A stretch of DNA of 64,000 nucleotides from Rhodoluna sp. (GTDB lineage: Bacteria > Actinomycetota > Actinomycetes > Actinomycetales > Microbacteriaceae). Where the stretch lies: contig JAHEBZ010000003.1 of the NCBI GenBank assembly GCA_024641985.1, positions 1-64,000 on the forward strand, written 5' to 3'. The first letter of the stretch is position 1; each line of letters starts with the position of its first letter. Shown here piece after piece: positions 16,322 to 25,393 of the stretch. The notes under the pieces are model-generated. The model saw nothing but the letters and a program-made list of their open reading frames with translations, had not been told where the DNA came from and did not search any database. The position numbers were made by a program, and so were the translations under genes.

Positions 16322-18184
16322 ATGAAACTGACTCGTATTTCACGAGCTGCGATTGCGATCTCGGCCGTTGCAGGTCTAGCTACCGTTGGCGTTGTTGCGC
16401 CTTCGCAAGCAGCTACCCGCACCACCGTAGTTATCGTTGAGAGCAACGCTTTGACCTCACTTAACCCGAGCACCCCAGACACCAACCTCACAATCAACAA
16501 CGACGTTGCATACATGACTGGCAACGGTTTCAACTACTACAACGCATCAGCGAACCTAGTTAAGAACACCGTTTTCGGCTCTTACAAGATTGTCAAGAGC
16601 TCTGCCAAAGACTTCCGCGTTCAGTACACGGTTGCAAAGGGCAAGGTTTGGTCAGACGGCACCCCAATCACCGGTGTAGACCTCTTGCTTAGCCACGTGC
16701 TTTCAAGCTCGGCTTACTCAAAGAAGGCCGGCCTTGGCGACCCTGCAGACACCTCAAAGGCCCCTGCTTTCAACTCTCTTGGCTATGGTGGCGTCTACGA
16801 CACCCACATCGTTGGCCTACCAGAGCTTTCAGCCGACAAGCAGTCAGTAACCGTGCGTTACGACAGCTTCCAGCCTGACTGGGAGATCACTGGCCCTGGG
16901 CCATCACCGGTTCACGCACTTGTTGCGATGGCTAACGGCAAGACCAAGCTAGGCACCGCGGCAGAAAACCTTGCAGCCAAGGCCGCTTACCTTGCAGCTT
17001 TCAAGTCATACAACTCAACCTTGCTAAACAAAATCGCCAAGGTATGGAGCAACAGCTACAACATCAAGACTGTTAACTCGTCAACCAACCCATTGCTTCT
17101 TGTTGGTAACGGCGCATACAAGATTGCTTCTGCTGTTGCCGACCAGAGCGTTACCTTGACCTTGAACCCTAAGTACAACTCGGGCCCAAAGACCAGCGGC
17201 ATCAAAACCGTTGTTCTCAAGATGATCGCCGATGGAACTGCTGCTTCTCAGGCGCTTGCCAACAAAGAAATCGACATCTACCAGGGTCAGCCAACCGCTG
17301 ACGCTGTTGCTCAGCTAAAGGCAATCTCGGGCGTCACCGTTATCGGTGGAACCAACTCTTGCTTCGAGCACGTTGACCTTCGCCTCGGTTCAATCAACGA
17401 CACCGACTACACCGGCCCATTTGCTGCCAGCAACAACGCTGCAAAGAACGCCAAGGCAAAAGACCTACGCACCGCGTTCCTTCTTGCCTACCCACGTCAA
17501 GAAATCGTTGACAAGCTGATCAAGCCAATCAACTCGAAGGCTGTTGTAGTTAACTCGTCATTCACCCTTCCAGGCCAGACCGGTTACTCAACAATCGTCA
17601 AGAGCTCAGGCGTTAGCAAGTTCACCGCTGGTGACCAGGCAAGCCGCACCGCAGCAGCGCTAAAGCTAGTGCAAAAGCACTACCCAACCGCAGCTGCCGG
17701 CAGCAACGCCGTTACCATCACCCTTCTATGGGGTCAGCCAAGCAACACTCGTCGTGCAGCCGAGGCTGCCCTCGTAAAGGCTGAACTCGCAAAGGCGGGC
17801 TTCAACGTAATCAACACCGGCACCTCAGGTTGGGGTGGCCAGCTTGACAACAACAGCTTCGATGCAGCTTTCTTTGCATGGTGCCCAACGTCAACCAGCC
17901 AGACCGGCACCAACGCTAACTTCTTGTCAGACGGCGGAAACAACTTCATCGGCTACAACAACGCCAAGATGGATGACGTTCTGCGCTCACTAGAGGCCAA
18001 GCTAACCCCAGCTCAGATCACCGCAAAGTACCTTGCAGCAGATTCACTTCTAATCTCTGATGCAGTTACCTTGCCGATCTTCCAGCACCCAGCAGCAACA
18101 GCTGTCAACTCGGCATTGAAGAATGTCAAGCCAGCTCCTCTATCACCTACCTTGGTGTGGAACTTCTGGGAGTGGAAGTACTAG
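16322..18184 (+). CDS. Family-5 extracellular substrate-binding protein (peptide/nickel type)
   Basis: A 620-residue exported binding protein of the DppA/OppA type. The signal peptide ends APSQA|AT at about residue 31. It lacks a lipobox cysteine, unlike most Gram-positive binding proteins, and no C-terminal membrane anchor is evident. Family features include VAKGKVWSDGTPITGVDLLLS near residue 100 and NEIDIYQGQP-like segments. Codons are strongly biased to AAC, ACC, GTT and AAG, more than in neighbouring genes, which points to heavy expression. AAGGAGA precedes the ATG. A terminator-like hairpin follows before the permease genes. Confidence 0.88.
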   Translation: MKLTRISRAAIAISAVAGLATVGVVAPSQAATRTTVVIVESNALTSLNPSTPDTNLTINNDVAYMTGNGFNYYNASANLVKNTVFGSYKIVKSSAKDFRVQYTVAKGKVWSDGTPITGVDLLLSHVLSSSAYSKKAGLGDPADTSKAPAFNSLGYGGVYDTHIVGLPELSADKQSVTVRYDSFQPDWEITGPGPSPVHALVAMANGKTKLGTAAENLAAKAAYLAAFKSYNSTLLNKIAKVWSNSYNIKTVNSSTNPLLLVGNGAYKIASAVADQSVTLTLNPKYNSGPKTSGIKTVVLKMIADGTAASQALANKEIDIYQGQPTADAVAQLKAISGVTVIGGTNSCFEHVDLRLGSINDTDYTGPFAASNNAAKNAKAKDLRTAFLLAYPRQEIVDKLIKPINSKAVVVNSSFTLPGQTGYSTIVKSSGVSKFTAGDQASRTAAALKLVQKHYPTAAAGSNAVTITLLWGQPSNTRRAAEAALVKAELAKAGFNVINTGTSGWGGQLDNNSFDAAFFAWCPTSTSQTGTNANFLSDGGNNFIGYNNAKMDDVLRSLEAKLTPAQITAKYLAADSLLISDAVTLPIFQHPAATAVNSALKNVKPAPLSPTLVWNFWEWKY

Positions 18185-18222
18185 AACTTAGGTTCTAGTT
18201 GATCCTCAACTGAACGAAAAAA

Positions 18223-18251
18223 GGCACTCAGAGAAATCTGGGTGCCTTTTT
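18223..18251 (+). terminator. Terminator/attenuator between binding protein and permease genes
   Basis: A 10-bp stem (18223-18232 with 18237-18246, one T-G pair), GAAA loop and five T. It would let the binding-protein mRNA accumulate far above the downstream permease genes, with read-through or a second promoter serving the rest. Confidence 0.88.
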
Positions 18252-18348
18252 CGGGTGGAGGATCATTAATTAAATCTTCTGGTTTAGGCTGATTACGAAT
18301 TCCTTTGGGAATGCCCTAAACACAATGTTGTGAACGAAAGGGATCATT

Positions 18349-19887
18349 TTGATCGCCTACATCTTGCGCCGACTATCGGCCCTGGTTGTCATCCTGTTTG
18401 GCTCAAGCTTCATCATCTATAACTTGAGTGCAATCTCTGGCGACCCCCTCGAAGCGCTACGAATTAGCCAAGACCCAAATGCTGCTCAGCAGATCATTAC
18501 TCTTACGCGCGACTTGCAGCTTGATGTTCCTCCACCCCTGCGCTACTTCTTGTGGCTAAAAGGCGTGCTGGGGGCATTTGTTGGCCAAGTTGACTTCGGC
18601 ATGACTCGCGATGCTCAGTCGGTTACCGATGCAGTGGCTGCTGCAATTCCAACCACCATTCGCCTGGTGGTTGGCGCCACCGTTATTGCTATCATCCTCG
18701 GCATCACCATCGGCATTGTCACAGCACTTCGCCAATACAGTCGTTTTGACTACGCGATGACCTTTTTCGCATTCCTTCTCTTCTCACTTCCAATTTTTTG
18801 GTTCGCAGTGTTGCTCAAGCAATACCTTGCCATCGGTTTCAATAATTTCTTGACCGATCCGCAAGTCAGCGCACCCTGGATCATCGGGCTGTCGCTTTTT
18901 AGCGGTCTATTCTGGGCCTCCGTTATCGGTGGCGACCGACGCAAGGTGTTCACTATTTTTGGCATAGCGGCGGTGGGTTCTGCTGCAGTAATCATGTTGC
19001 TCGGCTCACTCGACTGGTTCCGCAACCCCGGCCTCGGCCCGATTGTGATTTTTGGAGCCAGCGTTGGAATTGCATTTGCGGTTACGCAGCTTTCGACCGG
19101 CCTCGCGGTTAGAGCGGCACTGAAGTCGGCGCTTGCCATGGCCGTTTTTGGTTTGGTCGCTTATTACCCGGCTCAGTGGGTAATGGAGCAAGAAAATCAT
19201 CTGCTGAATTTTGTTCTAATGGCTACCGTCACAGTTGCTGTTGCAATTTTGACTAGCCGCTTTTTTGCCAAAGAGGATCGCGGATCGGTCACCCGAACAG
19301 CAATCATCACCGCAGCTTTCGTTGCAATCTTGATCATCATCGACAAGTTCATGCAGACCTGGGCTCCATACATGGAAACCGATGCCATCAACTACCGCCC
19401 GGTTCCAACCGTTGGTCAGGTTAACGACCTACTTGAGCCAGGCAATTTCTGGATTAGTTCGCTAGATGTTCTGATGCACATGTTCTTGCCAACAGTTGCG
19501 CTTACTCTCATCTCGTTTGCTGGCTACATCCGCTATTCGCGCGGTTCACTTCTCGAGGTTTTGAACCAGGATTACATTCGCACGGCTCGCGCCAAGGGCT
19601 TGACCGAGCGCACCGTGATCATGCGTCACGCATTCAGAAACACAATGATCCCGTTGACTACTCTGATGGTTGTCGACTTCGCCGGCATCATCGGTGGAGC
19701 AATTATCACCGAGCGCATATTCGGTTGGGTTGGCATGGGAACGCTGTTTAACCAAGCCATCAACACGATGGACCTAAACCTTTTGATGGGTGTGTTCTTA
19801 GTAACCGCCACCATGTCGGTAATGGCAAACCTCATCGCCGACCTTCTCTATTCGGCACTTGACCCACGCATTCGAGTTGGAAAGTAA
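18349..19887 (+). CDS. DppB/OppB-type ABC permease with enlarged membrane insert
   Basis: Membrane subunit of the peptide-type transporter. The N-terminus (MIAYILRRLSALVVILFGSS) and the C-terminal half, with EAA-loop DYIRTARAKGLTERTVIMRHAFRN near residue 405, are typical. At 512 residues it is about 200 longer than usual: between roughly residues 165 and 365 an insert adds about six extra hydrophobic helices. TTG at 18349 is chosen because AAAGGGA precedes it by six bases. The start codon lies within GATCATTTTGATC, a short perfect hairpin. Confidence 0.87.
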   Translation: MIAYILRRLSALVVILFGSSFIIYNLSAISGDPLEALRISQDPNAAQQIITLTRDLQLDVPPPLRYFLWLKGVLGAFVGQVDFGMTRDAQSVTDAVAAAIPTTIRLVVGATVIAIILGITIGIVTALRQYSRFDYAMTFFAFLLFSLPIFWFAVLLKQYLAIGFNNFLTDPQVSAPWIIGLSLFSGLFWASVIGGDRRKVFTIFGIAAVGSAAVIMLLGSLDWFRNPGLGPIVIFGASVGIAFAVTQLSTGLAVRAALKSALAMAVFGLVAYYPAQWVMEQENHLLNFVLMATVTVAVAILTSRFFAKEDRGSVTRTAIITAAFVAILIIIDKFMQTWAPYMETDAINYRPVPTVGQVNDLLEPGNFWISSLDVLMHMFLPTVALTLISFAGYIRYSRGSLLEVLNQDYIRTARAKGLTERTVIMRHAFRNTMIPLTTLMVVDFAGIIGGAIITERIFGWVGMGTLFNQAINTMDLNLLMGVFLVTATMSVMANLIADLLYSALDPRIRVGK

Positions 19888-19889
19888 TC

Positions 19890-20969
19890 ATGTTCAAGAA
19901 AAAAGTTAAAGAGCAGCTTTCGAGCACCGACCAAAACGAAAACGCCATTGCTAATAAAGAGACCGAAGGTCTGAGCCAGGGGCAAATCGTTCGCCGTCGC
20001 TTTGTGCGGCACCGTGCGGCAATGATTTCGCTTTGGTCGCTTATCGTTATGGTCTTGTTTGTGTTCACGGCTTCAGGCTTGCACCTGGGCAACGAACAAA
20101 ACCCAATAACAATCCACGGATGGTGGAACTGGAGCATCACCGATATCGACCCTGAATTGTCTATCGGTGCTGACGGCATCGTAGGTGCACCAACTCTCGA
20201 TTTGATTCCGTCATTCATAGACGGAACCGGTTTCAACATCGGTAATCACCCGTTTGGTCAAGATGATATTGGTCTCGACTACTTCGCACTCGTTATGCGC
20301 GGTGCTCAACAGTCGATCGTGGTTATGGTCATCATCGGTCTGATTGCGGCTTTCATCGGAACCGTGGTTGGAGCCGTAACCGGCTACTTCCGTGGCTGGG
20401 TAGACGCAATCTTGATGCGTTTCACAGACTTCATCATCACCATTCCTGCGATCATCATCGGTTCGGTAATTGGTTTTCAGTTCGGAAACCTAGGCGTGAT
20501 TTTCCTCGCTACCTACCTCGGACTCTTCTCTTGGACTGGCCTTTCGCGACTGGTTCGAGGCGAGTTTTTGAGCCTTCGCGAGCGTGAATTTGTTGACGCG
20601 GCTCGAGTTGCAGGCGCAGGAAGTGCTCGAATTGTGTTCAAGCACATCTTGCCCAACGCGGTTGGTGTCATCATCGTTTCGGTCACTTTGCTAATGTCGG
20701 GCGCAATCATCACCGAATCGGCACTCAGCTACCTGGGTTTTGGTGTGGTTCCACCAGATGTGTCTTTGGGCTTGCTGATCAGCAAATACCAAGACTCGTT
20801 CACCACTCGCCCTTGGTTGTTTTGGTATCCGGGCATGTTCATCATCGCTATTGCTCTGTGCATTAACTTCATTGGCGATGGTCTTCGTGATGCTTTCGAC
20901 CCACGTCAGCGCAGACGAATCACCAAGAAAGACCGTGCCGAAGCGAAGTTGGCTAAGGCGCGCGCCTAA
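19890..20969 (+). CDS. DppC/OppC-type ABC permease
   Basis: Second membrane subunit, 359 residues: a cytoplasmic N-terminus of about 45 residues, a membrane helix, an extracytoplasmic loop with NHPFGQDDIGLDYF (family motif HPFGTD-like), then five helices. The EAA loop reads EFVDAARVAGAGSARIVFKHILPN near residue 235. It follows dppB by two bases. The antisense PH-domain gene ends on top of its stop. Confidence 0.9.
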   Translation: MFKKKVKEQLSSTDQNENAIANKETEGLSQGQIVRRRFVRHRAAMISLWSLIVMVLFVFTASGLHLGNEQNPITIHGWWNWSITDIDPELSIGADGIVGAPTLDLIPSFIDGTGFNIGNHPFGQDDIGLDYFALVMRGAQQSIVVMVIIGLIAAFIGTVVGAVTGYFRGWVDAILMRFTDFIITIPAIIIGSVIGFQFGNLGVIFLATYLGLFSWTGLSRLVRGEFLSLREREFVDAARVAGAGSARIVFKHILPNAVGVIIVSVTLLMSGAIITESALSYLGFGVVPPDVSLGLLISKYQDSFTTRPWLFWYPGMFIIAIALCINFIGDGLRDAFDPRQRRRITKKDRAEAKLAKARA

Positions 20970-21553
20970 TGAATGTTTTGAACAATCAAAGCAGCAACCA
21001 CGGTAACCAGCAGAAGTGCTGTTCCGAGGTTGTTGAACTTGACTTGGGCCTCGATGCCCTTGATGTTGCCTGTTGCGAAAGCATCGAGTCTGATGCGGCA
21101 AAGCTGAGCGGCCTCGCCACTAGAGGTGCGAGGGCTTTCACCGGGTCTAATTTGACTCTTATTGCTAAGCCGGTAGCCCTTGAGCTCGGTCTCGTGAACG
21201 GTTCTGCCGTGGTAGCGGCCGGGTGCTGTGGCGGCCCAGGCGCTGATCTTTTTAGTGCGAGTAACCAGGGTGAGCGCGTAGCGAACATCGATGTCATCGA
21301 CCAATTGCCAGCCAAGGGTGTAGCTCACCAAGGGGTTGGTCACGGTCACGCCTTCGTCGAAAACAATGACCTTGGGGCGAATGAAAATCAGGTGGGCGCC
21401 GATGCCGATGGCCACAGCCCAGATGGTGCCGCTGATGGCGTTTTGCAGATTGTCGGCAAACCAAAGGGCGATGCCCAGGCAAGCAGCCATCACATAAACG
21501 ATTGCTGCAAAAATATAGCCGCTGACCGGCCTGAAAACTTGAACATTATTCAC
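20966..21553 (-). CDS. PH-domain (bPH6-type) membrane protein
   Basis: A 195-residue protein with two N-terminal helices (about 12-60), a bacterial PH-like domain (VIVFDEGVTVTNPL ... RKISAWAATAPGR-like region, about 62-110) and a C-terminal helix (about 175-193). Function unknown; such proteins are common in Actinobacteria. It lies antisense between the permease and ATPase genes of the peptide transporter, so its transcription opposes the operon. The plus-strand open frame over the same bases (20969-21604) shows no family features. Confidence 0.7.
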   Translation of the reverse strand: MNNVQVFRPVSGYIFAAIVYVMAACLGIALWFADNLQNAISGTIWAVAIGIGAHLIFIRPKVIVFDEGVTVTNPLVSYTLGWQLVDDIDVRYALTLVTRTKKISAWAATAPGRYHGRTVHETELKGYRLSNKSQIRPGESPRTSSGEAAQLCRIRLDAFATGNIKGIEAQVKFNNLGTALLLVTVVAALIVQNIH

Positions 21554-21606
21554 GAAACAATCATCGCAGGCAAAGCAGCCGGCGATTCAGCAGGAAGAAA
21601 ATAATC

Positions 21607-23253
21607 ATGACTGAGCCGATTCTTAAGGTCAGCAATTACAACATCGACTTTTGGGTGGATGGTGTTTGGTACCCAGCTGCAATTGACATGAATTTTGAGG
21701 TCCTTCCTGGCCAAGTTCTTGCCATCGTAGGCGAGTCTGGTTCTGGCAAATCAACAACAGCAATGGGCCTGATGTCGCTGCTAGCCAGCAACGCGCGCAC
21801 CTCTGGAAGCGTCAAGGTCAAGGGTGTCGAGATGGTCGATGCTCCGGCTTCGACCCTTCGCAAGTTCCGCGGCAAAGAGGTTGCCTACATCTTCCAAGAG
21901 CCAATGACCGCGCTCAACCCGGTTTACACAATCGGCTTCCAAATCGTAGAAACCCTTCGCAATCACTTTGATTTAGGCCCCAAAGAGGCCAAAGCGCGAG
22001 CAATCGATCTAATTGGAATGGTCGAAATTCCAAACCCTGAGGGCTCGTTCGATAAATACCCGCACCAGCTTTCGGGTGGTCAGCGCCAACGCGCAATGAT
22101 TGCGCAGGCTCTGGCATGTGACCCTGGTTTGTTGGTTGCCGACGAACCTACAACAGCCCTCGATGTGACGGTTCAGGCCGAAATTCTTGACCTGATGCGC
22201 AACCTGCGCGACCGCCTAAACTCGGCCGTTTTGCTAATCACCCACGACATGGGCGTTGTAGCCGACCTGGCCGACGACATTTTGGTGATGAAAGACGGCT
22301 TGACCGTTGAACACGGAACCACCGATCAGATTTTCAACCGACCTCAGCACCCATACACGCAGTCTTTGCTGGCTTCAGTGCCCAAGCTTGGCTCGGTTGC
22401 GGTGCGTGAACTTCGAGCCCCCGAGGGGTCGCAAAATGCGCCTGTTCTAAAGCTCGAAAATGTCGAAATTGAATACCCTAAACGGGGTCGAATTCCGGCC
22501 TTCAAGGCCGTTACCGAGTTCAACCTTGAGATTCGCCCGGGCGAAATTGTTGGCCTGGTTGGCGAGTCTGGCTCGGGCAAGACCACGGTTGGTCGTGCAG
22601 CCATCGGGCTGTTGCCAATTTCGAGCGGCCGCCTAGAAGTTGTTGGGCACGATATCAGCAACGCGACTCAAAAAGACCTTCGCAAGATTCGCCGCCAGAC
22701 CGGCATCGTTTTTCAAGACCCAGCAAGCTCGCTAAACCCACGTCTGCCAATTGGCGAGAGCATCGGTGAGCCAATTCTTTTGGCAGGCGTTGCCAAGGGC
22801 GACGAACTGAACCGCATGGTCGAAGACTTGCTCGACTCGGTTGAATTGCCTCGCAGTTATCGCAACCGCTATCCGCACGAACTTTCGGGTGGTCAGCGCC
22901 AACGCGTCGGCATTTCGCGAGCACTAGCCCTGACCCCAGACCTTTTGATTGCCGATGAACCCACTTCGGCCCTCGATGTTTCGGTTCAGGCGAGGTTCCT
23001 CGAACTTTTGCAAGATCTTCAAGACAAACTCAAGTTTGCCTGTCTGTTCATTAGCCACGACCTAGCTGTTGTCGACATCTTGTCGCACCGAATCGCGGTT
23101 ATGCAGCACGGTCGTTTGGTTGAGGTTGGCGAGCGCGACCAGATTTTGAAGAACCCTCAGGATCCTTATACGCAACGACTAATCTCGGCAGTTCCACTGC
23201 CAGACCCAGAGTTGCAGCGCATTCGACGCGAGGCTCGGTTAGCTGCCAAGTAG
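21607..23253 (+). CDS. Fused DppD-DppF-type ABC ATPase
   Basis: A 548-residue protein containing both ATPase domains of the peptide/nickel transporter. Domain 1 has GESGSGKST (about residue 40), LSGGQRQR (about 155) and LLVADEPTTALD; domain 2 has GESGSGKTT (about 320), LSGGQRQR and LLIADEPTSALD. Each half ends with the oligopeptide-family tail (HPYTQSLLASVPK; DPYTQRLISAVPLP). AGGAAG lies upstream of the ATG at 21607. Last gene of the transporter. Confidence 0.93.
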   Translation: MTEPILKVSNYNIDFWVDGVWYPAAIDMNFEVLPGQVLAIVGESGSGKSTTAMGLMSLLASNARTSGSVKVKGVEMVDAPASTLRKFRGKEVAYIFQEPMTALNPVYTIGFQIVETLRNHFDLGPKEAKARAIDLIGMVEIPNPEGSFDKYPHQLSGGQRQRAMIAQALACDPGLLVADEPTTALDVTVQAEILDLMRNLRDRLNSAVLLITHDMGVVADLADDILVMKDGLTVEHGTTDQIFNRPQHPYTQSLLASVPKLGSVAVRELRAPEGSQNAPVLKLENVEIEYPKRGRIPAFKAVTEFNLEIRPGEIVGLVGESGSGKTTVGRAAIGLLPISSGRLEVVGHDISNATQKDLRKIRRQTGIVFQDPASSLNPRLPIGESIGEPILLAGVAKGDELNRMVEDLLDSVELPRSYRNRYPHELSGGQRQRVGISRALALTPDLLIADEPTSALDVSVQARFLELLQDLQDKLKFACLFISHDLAVVDILSHRIAVMQHGRLVEVGERDQILKNPQDPYTQRLISAVPLPDPELQRIRREARLAAK

Positions 23254-23295
23254 TTTTTAGCCACTTCGAAACCCCAATTTTTCGCTCTTTCAAGT

Positions 23296-23301
23296 TAGAA
23301 T
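23296..23301 (+). promoter_or_regulatory. Putative -10 box of typA with structured leader
   Basis: TAGAAT lies 108 bases before the typA start. The leader it would create contains a hairpin, GGGGC..GATG paired with CATCGCCCC (23311-23341). No good -35 was found. Confidence 0.4.
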
Positions 23302-23409
23302 GAGAGGGCAGGGGCTCGATGACGTAATTCTGCATCGCCCCAATAATCCATTTTGTTTCAAACACTGCGCCGGTGCCTATGCCTGGCGCGCTTATATAAG
23401 GATGTTCCT

Positions 23410-25323
23410 ATGGCTCAGGCCACCAGAGATGACTTGCGCAACGTCGCAATTGTTGCCCACGTAGACCACGGTAAGACCACGCTTGTTGACGCGATGCTTC
23501 GCCAGACCGGCTCATTCGACTCTCACGCAGCTGTAGGCGAGCGAGTAATGGACTCGGGTGACCTCGAGCGCGAAAAGGGTATTACTATCCTCGCCAAGAA
23601 CACCGCCATTGCTTATAAGGGCGACCACTCTGCCGGCAAAGAGATCACCATCAACGTGATCGACACCCCTGGCCACGCCGACTTCGGTGGCGAGGTTGAG
23701 CGCGGTCTTTCAATGGTCGACGGCGTTGTGCTTCTGGTAGATGCATCAGAGGGCCCACTTCCTCAGACCCGTTTCGTTCTGCGCAAGGCTCTAGAGGCCA
23801 AGCTTCCGGTTATCTTGTTGGTTAACAAAACCGACCGCCCCGATGCCCGCATCGATGAGGTAGTAGAAGAAACCCACGACCTTCTTCTAGGTCTTGCCTC
23901 AGACCTCCACGACAGCGTTCCAGATCTAGACATCGATGGAATTCTTGAATTGCCAATCATCTACGCTTCAGGCCGCGCCGGTATCGCCAGCCTGGTTAAG
24001 CCAAACGATGGTTCGCTTCCTGAGGGTGAAAACCTTGAGCCGCTATTCGGCGCAATCATGAAGTACATTCCGGCACCGGTTTACGACGACGAGGCACCTC
24101 TTCAGGCCCACGTTACCAACCTCGACGCATCACCATTCTTGGGCCGTCTAGCGTTGCTTCGCATCTTCAACGGCACCCTGCGCAAGGGTCAGCAGGTTGC
24201 TTGGGTTCGCCAAGATGGCACCACTCAAACCGTAAAGATCACCGAACTTCTTAAGACCAAGGCTCTAGAGCGCTTCCCAACCGAAGAGGCAAACCCTGGC
24301 GACATCGTTGCTGTTGCCGGCATCGAAGAGATCACCATTGGTGAAACCCTTGCCGACCCAGCCGACATTCGCCCGTTGCCAATGATCACGGTTGACGACC
24401 CGGCTATCTCGATGACCATCGGTATCAACACCTCACCAATGGCTGGCCGCGTTAAGGGCGCCAAGGTTACCGCTCGTTTGGTAAAAGACCGTCTCGACAA
24501 AGAGCTAATCGGTAACGTGTCGATTAAGGTTTTGCCTACCGATCGCCCAGATGCGTGGGAAGTTCAGGGCCGTGGCGAGTTGGCACTTGCAATTTTGGTT
24601 GAGCAGATGCGTCGCGAGGGTTACGAGCTAACCGTTGGCAAGCCTCAGGTTGTTACCAAGCGCGTCGATGGCAAGTTGCACGAGCCTTTCGAAGACCTAA
24701 CCATCGATGTCCCAGAAGAATTCTTGGGCGCCATGACTCAGCTTCTTGCCTCACGCAAGGGTCAAATGATCAACATGATCAGCAACGCCACTGGTTGGGT
24801 TCGCATGGAGTTCAAGGTTCCAAGCCGTGGCCTAATTGGCTTCCGCACCGAGTTCTTGACCAACACCAAGGGCACCGGAATCGCAAACGCCATTTCGGCA
24901 GGCTACGACGCCTGGGCCGGTGACATCGTTACCCGCAACAACGGTTCTCTAATCGCCGACCGCTCTGGGGTTGTAACGCCATTCGCAATGATTGGTTTGC
25001 AGGAGCGCGGTTCGTTCTTCGTTCAGCCAACCAGCGAGGTTTATGCAGGTATGGTCATCGGCGAAAACTCTCGCGCCGACGACATGGAAGTCAACATCAC
25101 CAAAGAGAAGAAGCTCACCAACATGCGTGCTTCTTCATCAGATGAATTCCAGTCTTTGACTCCACCGCGCACACTTTCACTTGAAGAGTGCCTCGAGTTT
25201 GCTCGCGAAGACGAGTGTGTTGAGGTTACTCCAGAGGCCACCCGCATTCGCAAGGTTGAGCTCGATTCAACAGTGCGTGCACGCCTCTACTCGCAGCGCA
25301 AAAACGCTAGCCAAGGCAAGTAA
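23410..25323 (+). CDS. typA: Ribosome-associated GTPase TypA/BipA
   Basis: Translation-factor GTPase related to EF-G, involved in ribosome assembly and stress or cold adaptation. The 637 residues begin with the G1 loop AHVDHGKTTL (about 14-23), then DTPGHADFGGEVER (G3) and NKTDRPDAR (G4), and end with the TypA-specific C-terminal domain containing RGLIGFRTEFLT. ATG 23410 follows AAGGA; an in-frame upstream start at 23353 has none. Synteny with a PIG-L deacetylase, fdxA and dapC matches other Actinobacteria. Confidence 0.95.
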   Translation: MAQATRDDLRNVAIVAHVDHGKTTLVDAMLRQTGSFDSHAAVGERVMDSGDLEREKGITILAKNTAIAYKGDHSAGKEITINVIDTPGHADFGGEVERGLSMVDGVVLLVDASEGPLPQTRFVLRKALEAKLPVILLVNKTDRPDARIDEVVEETHDLLLGLASDLHDSVPDLDIDGILELPIIYASGRAGIASLVKPNDGSLPEGENLEPLFGAIMKYIPAPVYDDEAPLQAHVTNLDASPFLGRLALLRIFNGTLRKGQQVAWVRQDGTTQTVKITELLKTKALERFPTEEANPGDIVAVAGIEEITIGETLADPADIRPLPMITVDDPAISMTIGINTSPMAGRVKGAKVTARLVKDRLDKELIGNVSIKVLPTDRPDAWEVQGRGELALAILVEQMRREGYELTVGKPQVVTKRVDGKLHEPFEDLTIDVPEEFLGAMTQLLASRKGQMINMISNATGWVRMEFKVPSRGLIGFRTEFLTNTKGTGIANAISAGYDAWAGDIVTRNNGSLIADRSGVVTPFAMIGLQERGSFFVQPTSEVYAGMVIGENSRADDMEVNITKEKKLTNMRASSSDEFQSLTPPRTLSLEECLEFAREDECVEVTPEATRIRKVELDSTVRARLYSQRKNASQGK

Positions 25324-25340
25324 TTTACAGCTGATTCGCG

Positions 25341-25370
25341 AAAACCCTCGGCCTTTGGGTCGGGGGTTTT
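25341..25370 (+). terminator. Rho-independent terminator of typA
   Basis: A 13-bp stem with two G-T pairs (25341-25353 with 25358-25370, loop TTTG) ending in TTTT. It sits between typA and the promoter of the next gene. Confidence 0.75.
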
Positions 25371-25381
25371 CTCGTATCGCT

Positions 25382-25387
25382 TAGAGT
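25382..25387 (+). promoter_or_regulatory. -10 box of the PIG-L gene (leaderless start likely)
   Basis: TAGAGT is followed after six bases by the ATG at 25394, with no Shine-Dalgarno. Transcription would begin at the start codon. Confidence 0.45.
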
Positions 25388-25393
25388 GTGTTT

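Noticed and set aside
20969-21604. 211-residue plus-strand ORF between dppC and the fused ATPase
   Set aside because: It is the complement of the PH-domain gene; its protein is low-complexity without recognisable family features, whereas the minus strand has membrane helices and PH-like sequence.
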